NCBI GenBank assembly: GCA_022592435.1
Contig: JABYQS010000077.1
Coordinates: 1-64,000 of the forward strand
Source: Cerioporus squamosus
Lineage: Eukaryota > Basidiomycota > Agaricomycetes > Polyporales > Polyporaceae
DNA: 64,000 nt
Reading direction: 5' to 3'
Shown here: positions 56,357-64,000 of the stretch, in pieces
Position numbering within the stretch: position 1 is the first letter of the stretch
Layout: every line of letters begins with the position of its first letter
Position numbers and translations under genes: made by a program
The notes under the pieces: generated by a model
What the model was told of the DNA's origin: nothing
Seen by the model: only the letters and a program-made list of their open reading frames with translations
Databases searched by the model: none

Positions 56357-58266
56357 CTAAGATTGCCGTTCCGATGAGCCTTCTCCCTGGACGCCCGGCG
56401 ACACGGCCGCGCTTGCGCTCGCGCTCGGTGCTGAGCTGCCCCCAACGAACGGGCTGCTCCCTCCGCTGAGACTCAGCCGTCGCACGATCGAGTCCCTGCG
56501 CCTGTGCACGGGCCCAGGCGTGCTCGGGCGGCGGTCGTACCAGCTGCTGCACCTGCTGCGCCCGCGGGTGGGCTCACGCTCGCACTCGCACTCGCGCTCT
56601 GCGGCTCCCCGGGCACGACGCCCTGCCCAGATCGACGTGCGATGAGCGCGCGTATCGCGCTCAGCCACCGAATCTCCTCCTCCTCGCTGGGCGCACAGAG
56701 CAGCAGCGTCCGCTTCGTCGTCACCACTTTGAACGTGTGCGTGCCGGCGCCTTCGCCGTCGTCAGGCGAGGCGGCCGCCATCGCAGCCTGAGGGGAAGCA
56801 GGCGAGGGGGAGCCGACGGCGGGGTGGTTCCGGTGTGGCGGCAGGTCGTACTCCAACGCGTCGATGATGAGCGACAGCGGGATTTGTCGGTGTGGCTTCG
56901 TGTCCTGTGAATAGCAGCACAACGCCGGTGCATGCATGAAGGTGAAAGAGGTTGCCCGTCAGTGTCCAAGCTCATTCACTGCGCGAACTCAAAGTCGCGA
57001 CTATACCATGCACGCACCATGTGGCTCCGAGAGTATATCAGCTTCTCGCCGCTGAGTACGAACCAACGTTTGTGCCAGTTATGTCGCCGGGACCCGCACT
57101 TCATGAGATATCCCGACAGCACCGGCTTTAAGGGAGAGGAGGGTTCACCAGCTCCAGAGGCCGGCGGAGAGACCACCTGGTGCTTCGTGTTGGGAGACGC
57201 ATCGTCCGAGTCGGAGGAGGTGAGTTGGTGAAGGTTTGGAGACTGGGACGGCGAGGAAGAGATACGGGGTGCATGATGGGCGGTGGAGGGTGTGGTTGGG
57301 ATCGGGATGGGAGAACTGACGGAATTACGCGTCGATGTCGAGAGGAGTGCGTGACGGGCATCGTTGATCGCGGCGACCCAGTCGCGCACCTGGTCGGCAG
57401 TCTCGGCTTGGAGGTAGAACGTACGTGTGGGGGAGACCAGTCCAAATGTGTTGTTGTGCTTCTTGAGCACGACCTGGGTGCACGAGTGGATATCGCTGAG
57501 ATCGAGGAGGCGGAGGAGCTTGTACTCGGCCGAGGTCTTGTAGAACGCCAGATGCGCCGGGCGCAACACGAACCAACGCTTCTTCCACGTCTGCCAGATT
57601 CGGCGGGGAGGATTTGCGCACAGATCGAGAATCGAGATGCAAGACACGCGTCGGAGAGGAGCGGACGCCAGGGACAGCAGAGGGCGCGGGTGCAGGCGCA
57701 AGCGCAAGCGGGAGCATATCAAGAGCTGGAGACGAGCAGAACGACACGTCCACGCACCTTCCGCCGCTCGCCCTTCTTCCACAGGTAGCCGGTCTTGATG
57801 ACCGTCTCGTCGAGGGACCCCGCTGGGCAGCGCTGTTGACGTCGTGGACGCGCCAACCGCCCTCCTCGTCTTCCTCGTCTTCCTCCGACTCCTCGCCACC
57901 GCTCTGGGAGCGACGTTCCGCGATGGACTGGAGCGGCGGCGGCGCTGCGGTGGCTGGGACGTGCGACCCGCTCACGCTTGCGGGTGCGATGGGGGAGGGC
58001 GAGATGACATCAGGCGTAAACACCGAGTCCGAGTCCGACTCGGTCCCGGAGACCGCGACGGAAGAGAGAGTAGGCTTCTGTGTGGAGGACCCGAGCGTCA
58101 GCAAGCGTGCATGGAGACCTGGAAAGGAGACGGGTGCCGGGATGCGGAGAGAAGCAGAGCGCGCTGCGCGGTACGGCACCTTTACATGGGGCTTGACGGA
58201 GTGCACGGAGAGCTTGCGTGTGACCTCCTGGAGCGACGGCGGCGGCACTGAGCGCGAGGAGGACAT
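56357..58266 (-). CDS. Tandem PH-domain protein, with an apparent one-base deletion
   Basis: A minus-strand gene with introns at 57591-57757 and 56905-57017. The N-terminal part (ATG 58266, MSSSRSVPPPSLQEV..) is Ser/Pro-rich and then acidic (EESEEDEEDEEGGW). PH domain 1 runs from TGYLWKKGERRK across the first intron to TWKKRWFVLRPAHLAFYKT.. and VRDWVAAIND. PH domain 2 runs from LSGYLMKCGSRRHNWHKRWF across the second intron to ..IRWLSAIRALIARR. Two PH domains without a catalytic part recall Opy1/TAPP-like phosphoinositide-binding adaptors at the plasma membrane. The N-terminal frame and the PH1 frame differ by one base at a run of four C (57819-57822), so one base seems missing. The end is also unsettled: the PH2 frame stops at 56473, while a neighbouring frame with a plausible phosphosite-rich tail (RRRDSIVRRLSLSGG) runs to 56357. 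A further upstream start at 58549 is possible. Confidence 0.8.
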
Positions 58267-61200
58267 GCTGGCGGCCGTGGGCTCTGCGGGGACGAGAGTG
58301 CGCGTGCAGTGGCAGACAGAGGTCGAGGACGGGTTCGTCGTCGCCCTGATCACCTTCGCGAACGCTGCAGCCGGGCGGAGCTGGCGGAGTCCGGGCTGCA
58401 CTGGCGGTTGGCTGCGAGTATTTCGAGCTCAGCCCAGCTCCGCCTCGCGCGGGCGATGACCGCATCTGGGCAGTGGCGCGGGCGCGGGCGGCAATCTCGT
58501 ACACATCGGGCAGAGGCGCGCTCGCCGCCGACGCCACCAGCTTGTGCATTCCTCATATCAAGCAGACACTTAACCCTTCCCCTCCCCTCTAGACCGAACC
58601 GCATGTGTTGGTCAAACGTGGCCCTATCACCTGGCAGTGAACTGGGAGGGACAGCTTGCGCCGCTGTCCACTAGCTGACAGTTGTCTGGTAAGTTTTAGC
58701 TGCAGGATCGTCATCATCTGTGCCCCCGAACAGGCTGAACGTCCTCGCACGCAGGGGGTGGATCCGCGAGACAATGGCAGCCTCTGCACGCGTCCTTCCA
58801 TGGCCGCCGTCATGAAGCACATCGCATTGTTGCTACCCGAGACGACTGCTTCCCCTCCTCCACGGCAGGCACTCCATACACCTTCAGCAGCCCCTTCTGC
58901 TTCCATGGCCTCAGTCGACGGATCCTGGTATTCACCGCTCCGGTCCCGCGGAAGGGAGGATGCGCCTTCTCCCCTTCCCCGTCTTGGCGGCTCCGCATGG
59001 CGCGCAGCCTGCCTCCTTCGGGCGGGAGTCGGTCCGCACGCACGCTCAGCCCCATCGCCTTCTGCACGCCTCTTTCTCTTCCTGCTCAGCCTACTGCATC
59101 TGCGTCTTCTCCGACTCCTGGAACCTCGGCTCCTACATGCGCACGCAGAGCTAGCTCGAAACACCCGGCCTGCGAGGGCTTCCGGAACGCATCGTGCCAC
59201 CCGTCGTGATCAGTAAGTGCTGCGAGCTGCGGGGCCAGTACGCTCTGTTCCCCCGATGACTGTCGGTCAGACACGCCGCGAGCAGGCTCGCCGATAGTCT
59301 CGCTCTGCCACTGGTGACCCTGCTTGATGGTATCCGCTCTTCCAACTGCGCCGCCGCCCCGTCTCTCGTCCTTCTAGCTAGCCTCAGCTGATTCCCGATC
59401 TACCGCTCCCAGACGGGGCACGCTGCAGGTCTGGCTGTCCTAGACCACGAGCCCAACTTCTCCGCCCTCGCACGCCGTCTGTGGCCCCCAACGCCGTTAT
59501 CACGCCCGCGTCCTGTGATATGCTCCCGACAAACAAGCGGACGGACAAGATCGCACTAGCGCACCGGACGCAACCCTGGCACTGGGCACGAGTTCCCGGG
59601 CGTGTGCACCGTGTCTGGTACCGTGACCGCGCCGCACGAGCATCTCCGCCCTTGCGCCGACCGCTCCCAGCTGGGAAACTCGAGCCTATAACTTTGTCTG
59701 CCAGCCTTCGAAACCTTCCCTGCCTGCGGACGACACCCACGACACTCTCCCCAAAGTTGCATTGGCATTGTTCTGCCGTGCACTTATACGGTGCCTTGCT
59801 TGCGCTCCTCCCCCTAAGCTGGCGCCGGCCGTTCTATCCTCCGTGGGCTCAACTCACCTGCCCAGACACAGACTACTGGCACCGCGATCGGGACTCGGGA
59901 CCAATTGCGTCGATGTCGATGTCGCCGTCGTTGTCAACTCGTACGCCATCTGCACCCCGCGTCCTTCGTTCACCCTGCAAGTTTGCATCGCGATCGACGA
60001 CGTCGACTTCGTTCATGGGCGTGGGCGCGCACTATCTCCCCATCTGACCCCCCTCCCCCTGGCTGCGTGCCGCGATCCCGAGCCGTATCCTCGTATCCTC
60101 CTACCACACACACTAGCTTCAGGTCTAGGCGGCAGGGGAGGGGAAGCGGGTTAGGTCAGGCTGCACAAGGTTCTGTCAATCAACTCCTCCAACCTGAATG
60201 TCATTGTGATTCTTGCGAGCCTCGGTGCGGTCTGTCTGGGAAGGCAGGATCGTCTCTACGTTGTGTCAGGTTGCCAAGAAACCTTTATAGAGTACAACGC
60301 ACGGCGCCCTTGCCATTATTGCACGGTGCCTGTTTCCCGGATACGGACACTGCGTGCATTATTGGGAACCAGAGCCCTGGGCGGCGGCGTCCGGGTCTGT
60401 GTTAGAGTGGAGAGGATTGGGCAGGATGAACACTCGCCGCGTTCATGACTGCACTGTGCGCACGCGAATGTGGATAAGGTGACACTCCGGCAAAGCACAT
60501 TGGCAGAGTGCACAAGACTCAAGTCGACGATCGTTCGTGGTCACCGGTATCGTTCGTCGTCGTGCACATCACGCGACGGCATCGTGCTCTTGCGGCTCGA
60601 GGCTCGGCGGGCGAACAATTGACTTGTCAGAAGAACGGGGCACAGTGCCTCACAGTGAGCGGAAGTGAGCTTCATGGCGCTGGTGTAAGTAGAGTGGATG
60701 GACGCTCGCCTCCTAGACCTCAATAGCCACCCATCCGCCATCATCCCAGTCAACTCAACCGCAGTCAAAGTAATACAATTTCCTGGCGGCTAGCCTCGAG
60801 TCCCGGGCACTGCGCGAGGTCACTGTACCTCGTTGACGGCCCCCAAGTCACGCTCTCGCAGGGTCCAGGGTTTCCCTCCAAGTAGTTCCCGTGCAGGCCG
60901 CAGGGAGAGCACGGGACGGACTGTCGGTGGCCACATATGCGCTGCGGGCGGTCATGCTGCCATAACTGATACTGGGAAGTTTTCGGGAAGCACAGTGCCG
61001 GCTGCTCACGGGGTAGTACGGAATATACAGACATAAGTACATGCATACATTCGTGGTCTGCTAGGTAGTTATCGTCTTGCATGGTGTCGCGGTGCTACGT
61101 GAACGTGGTCCGATGCGTAGTGGTCCTCGTGCTCGTGCTCAGTCACGGTGTTGCACGGTGTGCGATCGAAGCCTCTCGGACCTCGGTGCACTGGGGTGGA

Positions 61201-63934
61201 TCGTCTCTGAACTTTGAACCGGATGATCTGGCTCCAGTGGCAGCACACAAGTTCCTCCCGAGTCCCGTGAAAGCTGTGAAATTGAATTCAGAGTGCTATC
61301 TCTGTATCGGGTGGGTAGCGAGCCCGCCCTAAGTACGGCTACGGCGCTGTCGGGGTGTCACGGTGGGATAGAAGCTTGCATATTACAGAGTCCGTCCACC
61401 CACCCATCCGTTCGTCCGCTAAAACATAATGACACGCACCCTTCACCTCGGCATGTCCAGAGCTGAGGAACCGTCCGCCGATATCGATTTGTATTTCGCC
61501 CTGGCAGACGAAGCCACCGCAGCACTCCAGCCGAGGCAGCCGCTGCCCAGGCGATGAGGAACCATGCAGACCAGACAAGCTCGTCGAACAAAAACGAGAA
61601 GAACGAAAGGACAACAATATCGCCCAAAGCGAGTCCAGAGCCGTCCTTCCTGCGGTTCGCTGGGCTAGAAGTTCCGGCCCAGCGTCCCTCCGCGAGCGGC
61701 TGGTGACCACGAGGCGGCGGCCGGGCGACTCCTGGGCACTGTCGAACGGCACGCCATCGGGGAGCCCCATCTTCACAGTAGAAAGATACTGTAGGGGCAT
61801 GAGGGGAAGCACCGCGAAGGGAGGATGCGCACCGTCACGGTCGCCATCAGGACGGTCTCATGGAAGGTGAACCATCTCCCGACCCCTGTTCTCCTGCGCG
61901 GCGCTCGGGATGGTCGAGCCAGATACAAGGGTGAACAGTCTCCGCGCCACTGGCAGCGGGAGGGTCCAGCAGACGTCTGACTCGGACCTGGTCGTCGACG
62001 CGTTGACGGTCGGTGGGCGTTGCAGCGAAGAGGCAGGGACTTGATCCCCTGGGCTTGGGCTTGGTCATGGCGACGTTGGCAGCGGCACTGAAGCCCCAAG
62101 CCGCCCTGTGGTGGCTGAATCCTTGTGATCCCGTCCGAGTCGCTGGATTGCTGGCGCAGGCGCAGGCGGGGCCTGCTTCTAACCCCGTGCGTGCGCCGCG
62201 GTCAGGGTGCCGAGGCCGTGATGCTAATGCACGATGATGCATGATGGCACCCGCAGACTCGACACCGACACGAGATATCACCCAAGCCGGCAGCGTCCTA
62301 GCGGAATTCCGTAGAATTCAGAAGGGCCCCTCGGAAGGAGCATAGGAGCCTAGGAGCGGGCGGACAGCGGACGAGCCAGCGGCCAGAGATGAATTGATAT
62401 TCAGCGGTTGGCCATTCAAATATACGCCGCAGACTCACACAGGCAGGGCGGGGTCCGAGCGGCGGCACGGTGCATGGGTGTGCTGCATTGAGTGTTATCG
62501 GGGCCTCCAGGCTCCAGGGAGCATGTAGCCACAGGCACCGGACGGCGGACGCTCGACGCTGCGCGCTGGAATGCCGTAGCGGTTGGATGCGATCAGTCAG
62601 GCGCAGGGATCGGGCGCTGTGGGAGCCTGCCGCCCCGTCCTGTCCATAAAGTTGCGCACTTGCGTGCCCGGCGTGTGCGAGGAGGGGCAGGATATGGTTG
62701 CGGGCGGTGTCTCGACACAAGATGTAGCGGATGGCTGGCCTGTGCACAGCGCACGGTGGCAGGAGGGAGGATCAGGGCAATGGATGGAGCGATGACATCG
62801 ACTAACCTCGCGAAGCTGTCAAGTGTTTAGTCAATCGTCCGCGTACGACCGGGAGAACCGCCGTCTGGACGTACCGTAGACAGATGGTTTTGGTTAGTCC
62901 TTTTACCATGGTGACCGCGCAGGGCCGCTCGAGGAAGTCCTGTATATTGTGTTCTACTATGGAGCCGGTGAAGGTGCTGCCGTTCACGTTGCGGTTATTG
63001 CACGCGCTTCGATGTGATCCTCTCCCGGAGGAGGATCAATAGATGAGTGAGCACGGTGGGGGAGTCAGCCGGCGGGGAGCACCCCAACCCCGCCAGCATC
63101 GATCCCGCTGAGTTGCAGGCGGCGCACACGGTGTACGGGCGACCGCAAACCACGTCGGGGACCTCCTATCCGCTTGAAAGCGCCGTCGACACAAAATGCC
63201 TCCGCGGCGCGCATCACAAGTGATCGTTGGCGGGACCCGATGGGGGATCTTGGCGCTGACCGCCGCTGGGTTGAGAGCAGCATTGACGAGACGCCAGACG
63301 GATCGGCAGAGGGCGTCGCCGACGGGGGCGCCCCGACAGGCGAGATCCTTGACTCGCCGCGCGTGACGAATGTGATCTGGTGAGGGTGTAAGCTCGTACG
63401 GAGTGGTGCCCCTGCTGCTGCGGACGTGAACAGCTGAGACGCGGATACACGGCGGCGTCGGACGGGAATAGGACACTGACATGATATGCTATGATATGTA
63501 TGTCCTTGCAGGCAGGACCGGGACAAGAAAACGCCTGGTGCCTGTTCTTGTGTTTGGTCATCAGCCCAATGGACCCTGGCCGTTCTGTGAGCAGGCGAGT
63601 GCACGTCGGGGTGCCCGCGGCCGCCCTGCGCTGGCGGGAGGCCGGGCCGGCTCGAGGAGTGCAGAAGATGGCGCGGAATAATGGAGGACGACGAGGCGGA
63701 GGCTGAGTGTGGATTTGAGTGTGTGCGCCTCGGTGTACGCTGGTCGGGGAGACGCTGCAGATCGTCATCGGCGTCGCTGCAGATGAAGCGGGCGCGATTG
63801 CGGGGAGTGCCCGCGGGGAGTGCCGCACGCGCGATCGAGGTGGATCGGGAGTCCGGGATGTGCTCGATTCGGCCTGCGATGGGCGAGGACCACAGCTGAT
63901 CGTTATCTCCCACCCATCTTGCCCACCGACCGCG
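58267..63934. other. Long intergenic region, no supported gene
   Basis: More than 5 kb without a supportable gene. An 83-codon frame at 61081-61332 begins with a hydrophobic signal-like stretch but has no other support. A 282-codon minus frame (63065-63913) overlaps the promoter of the acyl-CoA-binding protein gene and is low-complexity. Confidence 0.45.
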
Positions 63935-64000
63935 ATGTCCAAGGCAAAGTTCGACAAGGCCGTCTCCATCGTCCAGAGCCTCCCCAAGGAGGGCCCCATC
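63935..64000 (+). CDS. Acyl-CoA-binding protein, 5' end only
   Basis: The window ends 22 codons into a frame reading MSKAKFDKAVSIVQSLPKEG and on. This matches the start of the small (about 90-105 residue) acyl-CoA-binding proteins, whose first helix has the F-x-x-A-x-x-x-V-x-x-L pattern. They bind medium- to long-chain acyl-CoA esters in the cytosol. The ATG is the only sensible start, and a pyrimidine-rich leader precedes it. The rest lies outside the window. Confidence 0.85.
   Translation, partial: MSKAKFDKAVSIVQSLPKEGPI

Noticed and set aside
63065..63913. 282-codon minus-strand frame next to the acyl-CoA-binding protein gene
   Set aside because: No domain, biased composition, and lies over the expected promoter of the divergent, convincing acyl-CoA-binding protein gene.
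1..64000. CRISPR arrays, operons, riboswitches or bacterial-type features
   Set aside because: The DNA is clearly eukaryotic (spliceosomal introns, fungal families). No regularly spaced repeat array was seen.

Overview
The window is nuclear DNA of a filamentous basidiomycete, most likely an Agaricomycete (mushroom or wood-rot group). Genes are broken by many canonical GT..AG introns of about 50-70 bases, the DNA is GC-rich, and the gene set is typical of that class: Zn2Cys6 regulators of the Fungal_trans_2 type, Rossmann-fold NmrA/epimerase-like proteins, an F-box gene, a Plavaka-type transposase, a DUF6532-like protein and an Ngaro-like tyrosine-recombinase retrotransposon. I cannot name the genus from the sequence.

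Layout. 1-4.2 kb: the possible end of one gene, a WD40-like gene and a poorly resolved membrane-protein gene. 4.6-16.4 kb: two paralogous NmrA/epimerase-like genes (4639-5939 and 15047-16382, both minus). Between them lie an F-box gene and a divergent pair made of a DUF6532-like gene (minus) and an intact 1033-residue Plavaka transposase (plus), with F-box-like debris on the right. 17.7-22.2 kb: a large secreted/membrane Kelch protein whose signal-peptide exon is separated from the propeller by a 1.35 kb intron. 25-26.9 kb: a class-B DnaJ co-chaperone gene with an apparent one-base deletion. 27.7 kb: an intron-containing tRNA-Asp(GUC). 31.8-35.1 kb and 51.9-54.5 kb: two paralogous Zn2Cys6 transcription factors, both minus. 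Between them, at 42.0-47.6 kb, sits a complete and very young retrotransposon with gag, RT-RNase H and tyrosine recombinase reading frames. 56.4-58.3 kb: a tandem-PH-domain protein, again with an apparent one-base deletion. The window ends inside an acyl-CoA-binding protein gene.

The strongest material for follow-up is the retrotransposon. It carries three nested direct-repeat families in the order X-Y-[genes]-Z-Y-Z-X, a reverse-transcriptase frame open across most of gag, and an ATGA overlap between the RT and recombinase frames. The Plavaka/DUF6532 divergent pair is the second candidate, as a two-gene transposon. Two paralogue pairs in this window each have a mobile element between the copies. 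Apart from the elements the window is gene-poor, with several stretches of 3-7 kb in which I could not support a gene. Gene models are read by eye, so exon borders given are those supported by splice signals and continuous protein sense.
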